In this document: piece by piece, positions 25,444 to 38,400 of the stretch
How the letters are laid out: each line of letters starts with the position of its first letter
Numbering within the stretch: the stretch's first letter is position 1
Assembly (NCBI GenBank): GCA_942486035.1
Contig: CALNXK010000070.1
Location: forward strand, 1,123,501 to 1,187,500
DNA from: Porites lobata
Taxonomy: Eukaryota; Cnidaria; Anthozoa; Scleractinia; Poritidae
DNA: 64,000 nt
Direction: 5' to 3'
The notes under the pieces: generated by a model
The model's database searches: none
What the model was told of the DNA's origin: nothing
What the model saw: the letters and a program-made list of their open reading frames with translations, nothing else
Translations under genes and position numbers: made by a program

Positions 25444-28400
25444 TTAAGTAATTTGAAAGTAAAAGTATCCTTTATGCGCAGTAAAATCGTGGAGATGAGT
25501 CATGTATCTTGCATTATTGAGCTCGCAGTTTGGAGTCTTTTTTCCTTTTGTAGCACTTTGGTCTCTGTCCTGTGATTTGCTTTTGAAATTGATTGACTGA
25601 CAGTTCGAATCCCGTATACAAAACATCGCACAAGTTATTTCGCTTGAAGTCCAGATGTTTTTCATCACGTGATTGATTAAAACCCAATCTTTTTTTCCTG
25701 TGAAATATTCTTGAAGGCTGGTCTTCCCAAGATCTAGAACAAAATACAATGCGTAGATACGTTCATTTGTTTTAAAGGTGGTGTGTGATAGATCAGGCCG
25801 CTTTAGTATGAATATTTTAAGATGGTAGGGGTGGGGACAGGACTTTGAGGGGCATTATTATGATCTAAAAAATTCCAGTCATAAAAAAGGAAAATAAATT
25901 TCTGAAGACAGGGAGGGGTGATATCAAAGTTCTATATTGACGTGTACCAGTTATAAGTATTGTATAAAGCCATAGGCTTTTAAAGTAACTATACAAGTCA
26001 ACTCCCTATTTTGAATTTTAATTAAAAATTATTTTATTAGCTAGAGTTATTACTGAAAACGATGTAACAATTCTTCGTCAAACATAGACAGAGACAGATC
26101 CTTGCAGTTATAAATATTTTTTACAGTAAAAAAAAATAATGATAATAAAAAATAATAATAATAATAACAATAATTAAAAAATAATATATTCTTTCATATG
26201 ACAAAGTATTTTTTACCAGCAATGACAACCGTACAATTCTTCCCCGAGTAACCAGCGAAACATGTGCAGGTGTAGTCATTTACATTATCCGTACAAGTTG
26301 CTCCATTTTGACATGGTCCATTAGCACAATCGTCTATATCTTGAGGAAAAAAAAATTTAATTAACCGTTTCGTATTATTTTGAATAAGGTGTATTTTACA
26401 AGCCTTCTTACCAACGGTACAATTTTTCCCCGTGTAACCGGCGACACAGCTGCAATAATAGTCATTTACCCAATCTGTGCAAGTGGCCCCATTTTTGCAT
26501 GGGCTTTGGGTACAATCATTTGTATCTTGAACTAAAAAATCTTGAGATTAATTTTTTGTTGCGTTGAAGTAAGTAAATTTTTTTAGTTTCCAAATGACAA
26601 AATATTCCTACCTACATTGCAGTTCTTTCCTGTGTATCCGGTGACACAGTAACAATTGTAGTGATTCACAGCATCGGTACAAGTTGCCCCATTTTGGCAT
26701 GGTCCCAATGCGCAATCATCTATATCTTAAGTAAGAGTTTCTTGTCATTAAAGTTTTGTCTTACTTTGATCACATTTTGAGTTAATTTTAATTATTCCAG
26801 TTGACAAGGAATTATAATTATTACCAAGGCTGCAATTCTTTCCCGTGTATCCAGCCACACAGGTGCAACTGTAATCATCCACACCATCCATACAAGTAGC
26901 TCCATTTTGGCATGGTCTTTGAGCACAATCATCAGTTTCTTGGACCAAAGATTCTTGAGATTACAAATTTGTATTATACAGTTTGCAATTTTTCAGCTGA
27001 CAAAATATTCTTACCAATGCTGCAATTCTTCCCCGTATATCCAACCACACAGGTGCAACTGTAATCATTCACACCATCCATACAAGTGGCTCCATTTTGG
27101 CATGGTCCATCTGCACAGTCATCTATATCTTGGATAAAAGATGTCTGCAATTTCATTTTGGTGCTATACATTAAATTGCCTTTTTTCGAATAAGTTCAAA
27201 ATTTTCAATATTTCGTTACCAATGCTAAAATTCTTTCCCGTATATCCAGCGACACAGGTGCAACTATAGTCATTCACACCATCTGTGCATGTGGCTCCAT
27301 TTTGGCATGGTCCATCTGCACAGTCAACTATATCTTTGACATATAAAAGATTGCTGGAATTTCATTTTGGTGCAATATATCAAATTCCCTTTTTTCGAAT
27401 AAGTTCGAAATTTTCAATATTTTCTTACCAATGCTACAATTCTTTCCCTTGAATTCAGCGACACAGGTGCAACTATAGTCATTCACACCATCTGTACATG
27501 TGGCTCCATTTTGGCATGGTCCATCTGCACAGTCATCTATATCTTGGATAAAAGATGTCTGCAATTTCATTTTGGTGCTATATATTAAATTGCCTTTTTT
27601 CTAATAAGTTCAAAATTTTCAATATTTTCTTACCAATGCTACAATTCTTTCCCTTGAATCCAGCGACACAGGTGCAACTATAGTCATTCACACCATCTGT
27701 ACATGTGGCTCCATTTTGGCATGGTCCATCTGCACAGTTATCTATATCTTGAATAGGTTTCTAGAATTACGTTTTGCTGTTATACATAGAATATAATTAT
27801 AGGTTGGCAATTTACAAAATTTTCTTACCAACGCTGCAATTCTTTCCCGTATATCCAGCGACACAGGTGCAACTATAGTCATTCACACCATCTGTGCATG
27901 TGGCTCCATTTTGGCATGGTCCATCTGCACAGTCAACTATATCTTTGATATATAAAAGATTGCTGGAATTTCATTTTGGTGCAATATATCAAATTCCCTT
28001 TTTTCGAATAAGTTCGAAATTTTCAATATTTTCTTACCAACGCTACAATTCTTTCCCTTGAATTCAGCGACACAGGTGCAACTATAGTCATTCACACCAT
28101 CTGTACATGTGGCTCCATTTTGGCATGGTCCATCTGCACAGTCATCTATATCTTGGATAAAAGATGTCTGCAATTTCATTTTGGTGCTATATATTAAATT
28201 GCCTTTTTTCTAATAAGTTCAAAATTTTCAATATTTTCTTACCAATGCTACAATTCTTTCCCTTGAATCCAGCGACACAGGTGCAACGATAGTCATTCAC
28301 ACCATCTGTACATGTGGCTCCATTTTGGCATGGTCCATCTGCACAGTTATCTATATCTTGAATAGGTTTCTAGAATTACGTTTTGCTGTTATACATAGAA

Positions 28401-31400
28401 TATAATTATAGGTTGGCAATTTACAAAATTTTCTTACCAACGCTGCAATTCTTTCCTGTATATCCGACGACACAGGTGCAGTTGTAGTCATTTACGCCAT
28501 CCATACAAGTTGCTCCATTTTGGCAAGGTCTATCAGCACAATCATCTATATCTTAAGTTAAAGATTCTCGAGATTAATGATTGGTCTTATTTTCTTATAT
28601 TGAATCTCTTTGTTTTAAGGTTATGTAATTGACAAAGTATTCTTACCAACGCTGCAATTCTTTCCCGTATATCCGACGACACAGGTGCAATTGTAGTCAT
28701 TTACGCCATCCACACAAGTAGCTCCATTTTGGCATGGTCCAAGAGCGCAGTCATCGATGTCTGGAATAACGATTCAAGAAATAAAGATTGTTATTTAACA
28801 ATCGTATTTTTCTTACAGATAAAATGCTTTCATGCGAAGTAGATAAAGCTGAAGTTCAACCAAAGGTAAATGTTCAATAGTTCCAGACTACTTTGTAGGT
28901 TGATGGCTTTATCGGTAACCACGTCTAGTTTTACCAAGCAGAGAAACAGACGACATTCTAGTCTTAGACACATTGAGCAGGAAAATAATTTCCAAGAACT
29001 GATGTTTGACTTTCTCGACAAAAGAGAGAGAGACAGAGAGTCACTGGAAAAAGGAAACTCCCTGTACCTACCTCGAATAACAGGTAGGACCCTCTGAGGA
29101 GAGATGATCAAACATCAACATTCGCTTCAAAACCTGGAAAGGTATCCTTTTTTTACTCAATTCACGTACTAGGCAATGATAATAGGGAGCTTAAGCAACA
29201 ACGTTTTTGAGCGACGCACGTCAACCGGAAGTGGCCTTTTTTCATTTTTTGACGGTGGTTTCGCGCAAATTTTCAGTCAAATCGCCTCTATAACAGTAAA
29301 GAAGCTAAATGAATACAAATTTTATATCATCAAGGCATGTTAAGAGGGAAAATACCTCACTTCCGGTTGACGTGCGTCGCTCAAAAACGTCGCTGCTTAA
29401 GCTCCCTAATTTCGTATCATTGACGCCATTATACTTAGCTTACCTATACAAGGTATAATGCGGCATTCCTGCGTCTCACTTTCCACACGATCTGGTGGAC
29501 ATGTTTGCCTAGGCTTAAGGCAGCCTTCACGCGACCTTTGTCCTGCTCCACACGTGACTGAACAGGCTCCCCATTCGCCCCAGTTGACTAGAAGGTGATT
29601 TCAATTAATACAAATTGTTTTTAAAAATACATTAATTTTGCCCAAATGTTTTTTTTGTTGTTGTTGTTGTATTCTGGGTTTGTTTGGATGCTATTTAGGG
29701 TTAACTAGCTTTCTCAGGTAGCTAAAAACGTGGGTGCATTTTAGTGTAGTATAAACAATCAGTTTTCGTTTGAAACCGTAAGTTGTTTCTAACCAATTTG
29801 TATAGGTAATAGCATGATTAGTAGTGATATTTGGCATAAATACCATGAGTGATATTTCAAAATTGTTATACGTAATTTCACGAGCCGTTACTAGGCGAGT
29901 GAAATTTGAGACAATTTTGAAATATCACGAGTGGTATTTATGCCAAATACCACCTACAAATCATGCTATTATTTGTTTATACTACTACCGGCAAAAGGTT
30001 GTAATTTTCACATGTAGGTGTTTCAAATTAAGCTGAAATACCACTGCTCTAAGGCAATCAAATTGCAGAAATTTCTCATGTAGTAGTATAACGTCTCAAA
30101 TACATGTGTACTATGGTTACAACAGTCTTATGGCGAATGCGTTTCGTTTTAAGATAAACCGTGACTAGTCGAACTTATGAGGGCATTTGCTGTAATAAAG
30201 ACAACATAACGTTTATTTTAAAATTGTTTAATGTGGTCCGAAAAATCTGAACTATTTTTCTTTCTGAACAGCTGGAATAATTGATCAGTTTTACTGTGGA
30301 AGTATTTTATTGCCTATTCCCGATCCCAAGAAATGGCCTTAAGGGTAACAGATTCTTTAATTTCATCTTCGAAATCAAGAAACACTGGCAGATAGTGCAA
30401 TCAGGAAAGTCGATACGATACAGATGAAGACGTTGCGATAAAGTTAAAAATATTTCTCTTTCAAAAACGATTTTGCTCTGACTTCATAATTTCTTTTGAC
30501 AAGGATATGTTTACCATCGGAGCAGGAAGACAATCTTTTCGATAATTAAAAGCAGCTCTTTAAACTAAATAAGAATTGAATGCTTTTCAGAAGACTGTTC
30601 CGTCAAGACATTACTTGACATAAAAGTGGCCGGTCCATTGTAGTTTGAAGGGAAGAAATTTGTCATATTTGCTCTGGAAGCTTTAGGAGTGAACAATATT
30701 GACTTTCATTGCTAGTCTTTCTAACGTTAGTATCATTTGACATATTACTTGACATTCACATTAAAGCTAAGAGTGTCTAAAGTGGTATGTGAATGGCATC
30801 TTTATCAGCAAATTTCATTAGAATCAAAATACAGTTTACTTTCTACATTTTATGGTTTTTATATTTCAATGAAAAGCACCACTAGAACAACTCAAAATAA
30901 ATAAATCCCTAGATAGCAATTAAAGTTCAGCAACCAAAATTAGATTGGAAGCTACGATCTTACAGTGTAAAAGAAAGAAAAAACTGTAAAACGTACGCAA
31001 AATCGAAATGTTGTTTTTCTTGTTTTAAAAGCAATCTTGAAGTTTTCAATAGCCTTTTGTCCTAGGGCCTTTTTTACATGGAGGTGAGGGACCCCAGGCA
31101 GGTGAGGTAACCCGCTTAGGTGGGGTAACCCGCCTGTCCATATAATCTCTCATTTTAATTTGATCACGTTTACATGATAGGTGGGGTGAACCGGCGCATT
31201 TTACCTCAGCTATCTGGGATCACCCACCTCCATGTAATCTAGCCCTTAGAAATTTGGGGAAAAATGCAGTGCATTGTTACGAAAACGATTTTAATGAAAA
31301 AACGAATTTTATTACTTTTATCACATTCTCGCTATATTGTCAATTTCAACATTAAATCTGAAGTAAATAATTACATAGTGCAAACCAAAAGGTTTTTTTT

Positions 31401-33112
31401 CGCCCCGTTATGATAGTCTACGTCTTTCAAAGAAAGCAAAGGCTATGATTGTTGACTTTCAGTCCAATATGAATAAATTTTTCTTGATAATATTTTCTTT
31501 TACCCTTGTGTTTACGAAAATAAAGGGCTTTAGCATCTACGATTGCGACGGCAGCGAAAACGTCAATTAAAAAGTGAATTCGCGCCGCTTAAAACTTCTT
31601 CCCTCCTCTTCTTCGGCGGCCATATTGAATTTATTAGATTTAAGGAGTATTATGGAATGCCCAGGGGGGCATGAGCATGATCCGATATACTCGCTCAGTA
31701 TTTACGCGCGCTTTCCGGGCCAATTTTTTACAAAGTTCCCCTAGAAAAAAGATTGTAAATAGCAAAAAGGATCGTTGTGCCTTGTTTGAATGTAACAATG
31801 ATCGCCTTTTTCCCGAGAAATATACAGTGAAGTTCTCTTTTCGCCCGAAAAGAGCGCGTAAATACTGAGCGAATGCCCCTTGGGCATCCCCAGGAGCCGA
31901 TCGGCTTCTGGACCTCCTGGCATCCCATAATACTCCTTAAATCTAGTAAATTCAATATGGCCGCCGTATTGGTAAAAAGTTCTATTTGTCAAATGTTGGC
32001 GAATTTTTCGGAGGTTGAATTCTAAAAGACTGCATCCAAGTTCAGAAAAAGAAAATTTAAATCACTGCCTCGCGCGTATTCACGTCCTAATCATACAGCA
32101 CTTGCGGGCTCGTTCCTCAAGACTGATCGAAGAGTTCCCAGCTAGCAAGGTGCACCTACAACCTGCCAAACTAATTACTGGGAAGCACATAGCAGCTATT
32201 TCCCAGCAAGACTTCCATTCAAAGAACATATCAGTATTTTCGAAATCTCCCAGCCAGCAAAAAAGTTGTCTGAAGAACAGATATTTTGAGGAACAGATCC
32301 ATTGAGTGCCCCTGAATACTCTAGAAACTTTTCCTTTAAAATTTCATCTTATTCACGAGCATATGTACGCATAATTTATGAAAAGACAAAGGGTCAAGTT
32401 CCCCTGGGGACCTCTATTGGGAAGCTAAAGAGGTCTATTGCTTTTTTTTGCCGTTTTCGTTGCCATCGTCATAGTCGTTGCTAAAGATCCCAATACTCGC
32501 GGCAGTTATTAGACAAGTTTTTTTTAAGTAGTTGACCACTGAGTCCAGTGAGTGAACAACAAAATAAACAAGGTCATAAAAAATGCCTTTCAAGTTTTTT
32601 TTGGAAAACTTTGTCTTTTCCCCCCCAGATATGTTTATAAATTATTTACTTCAACGGTTGAAAGCGTCTTTCGAGTTATTCACAAATCTTCTTTTTTTAA
32701 TTTTTCGTCTTATTACGCAAGAAGCCCATATTCAAAATTACCGACTTAATGACTGGAGAGTCCATGCTTCCCACTGTATTCATGATTATAATTACAAAGC
32801 GCTCAAAGTTATTTTTCAAACTCTGGTATTTCTTGTCAAATTATACTTCTCCAGAAACTTTGAAGAAAGCAAAATGAATATAGTTCGTTTAACCCCAATG
32901 CGACTTTAAAAAAGTGTTATCTTTCCTTTCTTTATAAGCTTTTTTAAAGATAGTAAAATGCATGTAAAACGTCTCGGCTGTTTGCGATAGCCTTCCTTAC
33001 CTTGTCTTTTACGGCCGTCTGTCTCTGTCGAAGATACGAGAACTAAGCACAGGACAACTAACTCCTGTATTCGCCAAGCCGAAAGAAAAAGCGCGCTCCT
33101 AGGTTCAGCCAT
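25444..33112 (-). CDS. secreted TSP1-(EGF)13-PAN protein
   Basis: Probable extracellular matrix or adhesion protein. Minus-strand exons: signal peptide 33001-33112; TSP1 29444-29587 (WGEWGACSVTCGAGQ); EGF exons 28647-28760, 28438-28551, 28243-28356, 28038-28151, 27829-27942, 27634-27747, 27429-27542, 27220-27333, 27015-27128, 26825-26938, 26612-26725, 26412-26525, 26217-26339; PAN 25444-25733. Every internal junction is phase 1; the model gives 678 aa. Each 114-nt EGF exon codes 38 residues of calcium-binding type (DIDDC start, CxDxxxxYxC hydroxylation motif). The 27220-27333 exon has Phe in place of the sixth Cys. The PAN exon has CAMFCIRDSNCQSIN and NCELN. The signal exon codes LVVLCLVLVSS and has a strong donor. 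An exon at 35915-35972 could replace it. Exons missed in the 3.4-kb intron cannot be excluded. Confidence 0.75.
26123..26184. repeat. AAT-rich microsatellite
   Basis: Imperfect (AAT)n / (AATAAT) tract in the last intron of the EGF gene, between the PAN exon and the first EGF exon in plus coordinates. Confidence 0.7.
26217..28760 (-). repeat. array of 13 EGF-like exons
   Basis: Thirteen class 1-1 exons, twelve of exactly 114 nt and the last of 123 nt, separated by short introns (about 70-130 bp). Exons and introns are both similar to one another, showing growth by tandem exon duplication. Within the array, 27230-27838 and 27839-28447 are near-identical 609-bp units, each carrying three exons. 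Confidence 0.9.
29185..29406. mobile_element. MITE with ~50-bp inverted ends and TA target site
   Basis: Begins GGGAGCTTAAGCAACAACG and ends with the inverse; the arms match over about 50 bp. TA flanks both ends (29183-29184 and 29407-29408), suggesting a Tc1/mariner-type element. It ends 37 bp from the donor of the TSP1 exon. Confidence 0.8.
29800..30090. repeat. dispersed repeat with inverted core, copy 1
   Basis: 'taatagcatgatt' and 'aatcatgctatta' face each other about 130 bp apart, and the internal 'gatatttcaaaattg' / 'caattttgaaatatc' also pair. A second copy lies at 60603-60860, including the shared 3' part ending near 'aatttctcatgtagta'. Confidence 0.75.
31063..31248. mobile_element. 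MITE, 'ttacatggaggtg' family, copy 1
   Basis: Inverted ends 'agggccttttttacatggaggtg' and 'cacctccatgtaatctagccct'. The interior shares 'ataatctctcattttaattt' with the copy at 37328-37490. Confidence 0.7.
31614..31968. mobile_element. MITE with ~50-bp inverted ends
   Basis: 'ggcggccatattgaattta' at the left and 'taaattcaatatggccgcc' at the right are inverted, and the match continues through 'ggagtattatgg' and a CCAGG segment. No coding capacity inside. Confidence 0.8.
32380..32490. mobile_element. partial 'cgacgac' MITE end
   Basis: 'ctattgcttttttttgccgttttcgttgcc' followed by 'gtcgttgctaaagatccc' resembles one end of the elements at 37269 and 40313-40924, without a partner end. Confidence 0.4.
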
Positions 33113-34441
33113 ATTTAATTTCGAAAACTCATCTCGATGAATTATATTTGAATTATTCTCTCAAGCCTCCGTGCCGTGCAATGGCGCATGGTATCCCCCA
33201 GTTAGCTACAAAAATTAAGCATCAAACAAATATTTGCAAACTTTCCTTTTATATGTTTAAATCATATTATTGGTGGAATCTTTTGTTGTCAGTAAGGTAA
33301 TATTCTGTGACGGCAAAGGTGATTGTATATTTGTTTTATAATGAAAAGTTAGAGGGCACACTGAAAGCCATTCAACGCTTTGAAGTCTTAGTGACGCGAA
33401 AGCTACAACTTTTTCAAAGTCCTTAAATAAAGAAAAGATATAAGTAGGGTTCGTAGACAATTAAAAGTAGACCAATAAGAATGTTGATCAGTTAGATGTT
33501 AATAATGGGGAATATGAATAGTTTTTCGCTCAGCTTTTTATGATTGCCATGCAAATATAGCTCAAGAATGATAAATTATTTTCAATATACGATCAGATAT
33601 AAAAGACGTGGTTTTTTTTAGTAGGTTCATAATTTTAATTCGGACTTGTTTGAAGGTGAAATAAGACTGAAACTTTTAAATCATAATTGAGATAGATTAA
33701 ACGATGTTAATCATTTAAATGCAACTTCTTCCCAAGAATTAGGCAATCAATCTAACTATTAACGTAGATTTCTAAAGTTAATCCCCCGCAGAATTAACAA
33801 AATGAAAGAAGCTAAATACAGACTTGATAAATAATTAAAATATACATGGGTTAACTCTTGCCGTCGTGGGAAAATCAGTTAACAATATCGCTCTTGTCTG
33901 TTAAGTAACCATTTTTGTTAGAGTCTGCTTTCTGAATCTGATTTAAAGCCTATGCACTACTATTCCGTTGCTTTCTTTGGATAGTTTATTTATCCAATAT
34001 TTCTGTTAGAAAACTTACCTTCATCAGGGGCTTAATGAATAGTTATGCCTAACTGAAATATTAGGCAAAAAAATATCCCTATATATAGCTGTCCGAACAG
34101 ACGCTCCTTTAATTCAAATTTTAATCCTCTAAACCTCAGGATCAGACTAGGCTGTTTTGTTATTTCTCCTCGTTAAGCCGATTTTTAACACTCATGAGAA
34201 TTACATAGAAGGGTAGAGTTTCTGTCTACACATGATGTGCCCATTATTTACATTCTGAAATTATCCTTGTACAATTAGCCCCTAACACAGAGCCCCAGGG
34301 CCAAATACGAAACAAATACATACAATTTATGGAGAAAAACTGAGGTAGTCGAGGAAAAGATCGAAATAAGAAGGAAGCGTGGTGTAATAAAACTGACTTC
34401 TTTCGGTGATTAATTCTTAAAAATGCAGAAATTAACTAGTC

Positions 34442-34810
34442 ATGTTCCTGCAAACCAACTTGGAGACGCTCTCTCGACGCAGGCAGTTTATCACAACTAA
34501 GCTTTTTGATTCCATCACTTGTAACTCAGACCATAAACTGCATGAGCTCTTGCCACCTCGTAACAATTGTGAATCCAATTTAAGACGAAAGAGGAATTTT
34601 AATGTCCCTCTGGCTAAGACGAAGAGAATTAAGAACACATTTATATATAGCAACTGTAATTAAATTTTTAGCTACATATGTGTACATTTTTCTTATATTT
34701 TTTCTCATATTTTTATTAGATTTTATTATTGTAACGATTAATCTAATTCAGCTTTTGGCTGCGATTTTAATCAGAATAAACTATCTATCTCTATCTCTAT
34801 CTCTATCTTG
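34442..34810 (+). mobile_element. 3' end of a non-LTR retrotransposon
   Basis: An open frame of 73 codons (34442-34663) has the layout typical of the C-terminal end of CR1/jockey-like reverse transcriptase ORFs: SITCNSDHKLHELLPP followed by RRKRNFNVPLAKTKR and a stop. A T-rich 3' UTR then ends in a TATCTC microsatellite (about 34780-34808). It is 5'-truncated, as usual for such copies. Confidence 0.65.
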
Positions 34811-34902
34811 CAAATTTGTGACGTCACTATTGCGCCGATATTGAGTGCCTTGTCAGTTTTGAAGGGAATTCAAGAGGAGATAAATTGTAAGTCACTGTGT
34901 TA

Positions 34903-34992
34903 GCCCGCGAAAACATCCGTTTCTCCTCGCCCTTCGCTGTTACGGACGTTTCACGCGAAGAGCGAGGAGAAACGGATGTTTTCGCAGGCTCT
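34903..34992. mobile_element. 90-bp near-perfect hairpin
   Basis: 'gcccgcgaaaacatccgttt' and 'aaacggatgttttcgcaggc' are inverted around a 20-base loop region, with pairing continuing through 'ctcctcgc' and 'gcgaggag'. It is a very short foldback MITE. Confidence 0.7.
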
Positions 34993-35914
34993 CACTACGT
35001 AGGTCTCCGTTGAGGATAAAATGTTTCGATCCACTTTTTATGCTTTTCAAATAGCTTTTGTTTGAGTCCTGTACCTTTTAGAATTTTTTAAATGACTTTT
35101 CAACAAATAACCTTACTGGAGGTGTTATTATAAAAACTCGGAAATAAAACAGTAATTATAAAGCTTAATGTAATTCTTTGAACAGAGTGATTTCACTTGC
35201 AGCCCCTTGGAGTTTATATTTAGCTATTATCAGCGACGCATGCATGTATTCAATTTACTAAAATTGTTTTTATGTACGTGACCATCAATTTTTAAATATG
35301 CTTTGGAGGGGGTGATTGTGAAGCCTTTGAAAACCGGAAAAAGATGCTATCGAAATGATCGAAAACCGCAAAACTGAATATGAAATCAATCTCTAAACTA
35401 TAAAACTGCAGAGTTCAAGAATCAAAAAGGGCAATTCTATAAATTTGAAAAGACGTACGAATATCCAATCAGAAACAGACTCAAAACTTCGCACGATTTG
35501 TATATACTTTTTGCTCATGAAAAGGCCATTACAACAAAGGCCAGAAACAAACACATTCAAACATAAAAAGCGAGTTCCTTTGTGATAAAAACTGAAAACA
35601 AAACGCTCTAACAAGTGAGAACGCATAATATCTAGTAGTAGTACACCAAAGAAACACTGCACCTTGAATTTCAAGAACGTTCTAACTGAGAAACCCGTAT
35701 ACATATAATTATACTATATATATGAACTAGTATTTCTCTCCTTTTAACTTTCTTGTCAATCAGTAACCGAACTAAAAATCCTTGACGGGGATTCTTGAAA
35801 TTACTCCACAGGGTTTTTGTTTGCGTTTGAAGGAAACCAAAACGTAACCGAGGGTTTTTTTTGTTTTAAATCTTAACCTGCACTTATGTTTATATCAACG
35901 CTGGCTGTTCCTAC

Positions 35915-35972
35915 CTTGGCCTCTCACAGCGGAAGGAGTGATGATAAACAGGGTAAAAACGATGACAAGCAT
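35915..35972 (-). CDS. candidate alternative signal-peptide exon
   Basis: A minus-strand ATG at 35972 opens MLVIVFTLFIITPSAVRGQ, a short hydrophobic signal-like segment. It ends in CAAG and a GTAGGA donor in phase 1, which fits the TSP1 exon at 29587. It may be an alternative first exon of the TSP1-EGF-PAN gene, the first exon of another gene, or chance. Confidence 0.35.
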
Positions 35973-37268
35973 AGCGCTGTTGTCTACAACCGAAAATAAA
36001 ATATGTCCTTGATTGAGGCACAAAAACTGAAACTGATTTTGACCATTGCCTGTCTGTGACAGAGAAAGACATAAGGCAGTTAAAACAATTCCTTATAAGC
36101 AATGACGTCGGCAATTAAGTTGCAGATAAATCGAGAATGGCTTCTACAAGTGTGCGTCGATTTCCTTTTAGTAAGTAAAGAAAAGAATTGTTCGTGAAGT
36201 ATTATCAGAAAGTATTGCTATTTGGCTGCGTGAATATGTTGCCCGTACGTGGTTCAAATTTTTCTTTTTTTACATTTTAACCAAAGAAAAATAACTAAAT
36301 TTGGACCGAGGATAATTATACCGTTGAACTTGTTTTTGTTCCTGACACAAACGTAGATAAGTGTTATCCAAATCCTTGAAAATGAAATGAAATCCAAATC
36401 AGGATTTAGAAGGGAAAAGAATTAAGCAATTCTGTCAGTTTGCTTTAATTGTTTTATGAATGAAGCCTAATTTATTACGCTCATTGAAGTAGATGAACCC
36501 TTTTTTAAGACAGAGAATGCATGAATGAATACAATTTTTACATTTTCTTTTCAACGTTAAGATTTGAAACAAATGTCGGGCGTTGTTAGAGACAGCTTGT
36601 AACATATTAAGCTTGATATTGAACATAAATCTGGCGATATCCCTATTCACAGCCTAGATCTTTCAACCATTGAAAGCCAGCGAAATTCAAAATGAAAAAG
36701 TTAATGTTGAAGAAACTCATGAATCGTTTATTTTCCTGCTGGAGGAGAATCAAGTCATATCTCAGAAACAGGATGTCTCCGGAACGGTTGTCATCACTGT
36801 TACTTAAGCACTTGCATCTTGAACTTAACATTCTCAAACTCATTATAATAATAATTCATAAAGAAAATACATTAGGGAAATTTTGTATTTAATAAGTATT
36901 TGGAAATCAGATGAAAAACTGCTCAATTTCGCATCCTTAATTTCTCCTTCTAAAATCATTATGTTTGAGAAGTAATATCAAGCATTGGACACAGTGTTTT
37001 ATCACCATCAGATGAAACACCTCGAAGTTCCTCAAAAATACTCCGCTGGGTGTCGTATTTCCAACTACATTCTCAGTTTTTGTTATATTGTTACTTGTCA
37101 TTGACGATATCTGTACAGCCTTTGTTACCAAGCACAAGAGTAATATGTTCTAAGGGTGCATCCTTTACGAATATAACTCATGCGCACGGTAAGGGCTAAG
37201 CAAACGGATCAGTAAAATAAAATAATAGTATCTCAGTAGCTGTGTGTCCCGTTCCCACTTTCTTAACA

Positions 37269-37490
37269 GGGAGCTTAAGCAACGACGACGACGACGGCAA
37301 CAAGAACGGCAAAAAACCAACAGGTTTAGGGCCTGTTTACATGGAGGTGGGCGACCCCAGGTAGGTGAGGTAACCCGCTTTTAGGTGGGGCCGGGTAATC
37401 CGCCTGACAAGATAATCTCTCATTTTAATTTGATCACGTTTACAAGATAGGTGGGGTGACCCGCCAACTCCCCGGGTAGCCCGGTTCGCA
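37269..37490. mobile_element. two abutting MITE fragments
   Basis: 37269-37326 is one end of the 'gggagcttaagcaacgacg' family with no partner end. It joins directly to a copy of the 'ttacatggaggtg' family (about 37328-37490) that matches 31063-31248. The right end of the second is altered. Confidence 0.65.
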
Positions 37491-37845
37491 ATAGGGTTCT
37501 TCAACACACTTGACACTTGACAAAGAGAATTTGATTATAGCAGCGGTAAACTTTTAGGCAAAGTCCCGAGTGAACAAATTAGTTTCCTCGGGTAATTTCA
37601 ACGAAAATCGAGTGATAATCACTTCTACAGAGTTGTCTAGATCCAACTAGATGTAGATCAACTTTTGAACTGTTTCAGTTATTAGAAAAATAGCTTAGAC
37701 CGATCTAGGTGAAAAGTGATTTTGTTCGTGTTATTAAATTAAGTTCATTAGAGGATTTAATACGCTAGCGTATCAAAATTTTCTTACTTCTTCTTAAATA
37801 AAGAGTTGCTCGTAATGTTCTGTAGAAAGCCGCGAGCTGACAATA

Positions 37846-38400
37846 TACCGTAAAATTCCGAAAATAAGCCCCTCCATGTATAAGCCCCTCCAAACACAAA
37901 CCCCCCAAACTCGTAACGCAAAAGACCCTCCGATAAATCTCCCCTCCAAATACAAGCTCCAGCAGACTTGTACTGGGAAATTGCCCCCAAATTGAAAATA
38001 AAACAAAGCAAAAACTGTACACGAACACATAAATTTTTGCATTTGCCAAAGAACTATTACGTGTTCCAAGTGATAATGATTGCAGTCAAAAAGTGTCACA
38101 GTATATTGCTGTTTGTGTAGTTCACTCTTCCGTCAGTGGCTTAGATTTCCTCGGTCCATATACACAAAGTACTTGCATGGCTGAGGTTTAGAAAGATCTA
38201 CGTCCTCAAGGCGAGTTTCTGTAAAAATGTGCTGCAAACTAGCCCAATTGATTTTAAGACGCATATTTCCCTTCAAGTATAGGCCTATCCGATTTTGAAA
38301 CGTAAATTTCCCTCCATCCGTATATAAGCCCCTCTAAAAACAAGCCCCGCAAAGAGGGCCTTTAAGCCCTGGGGCTTGTTTTCGGAATTTTACGGGGTAT
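37846..38400. mobile_element. MITE, 'taaaattccgaaaa' ends
   Basis: Left end 'taccgtaaaattccgaaaa' is mirrored by 'ttttcggaattttacgggg' at the right end. The interior has repeated 'aagcccctcc' motifs on both arms. About 555 bp and non-coding. Confidence 0.8.

Noticed and set aside
26217..28760. CRISPR-like regular array
   Set aside because: The regular spacing comes from EGF-coding exons with conserved introns in a eukaryotic gene, not direct repeats with unique spacers.
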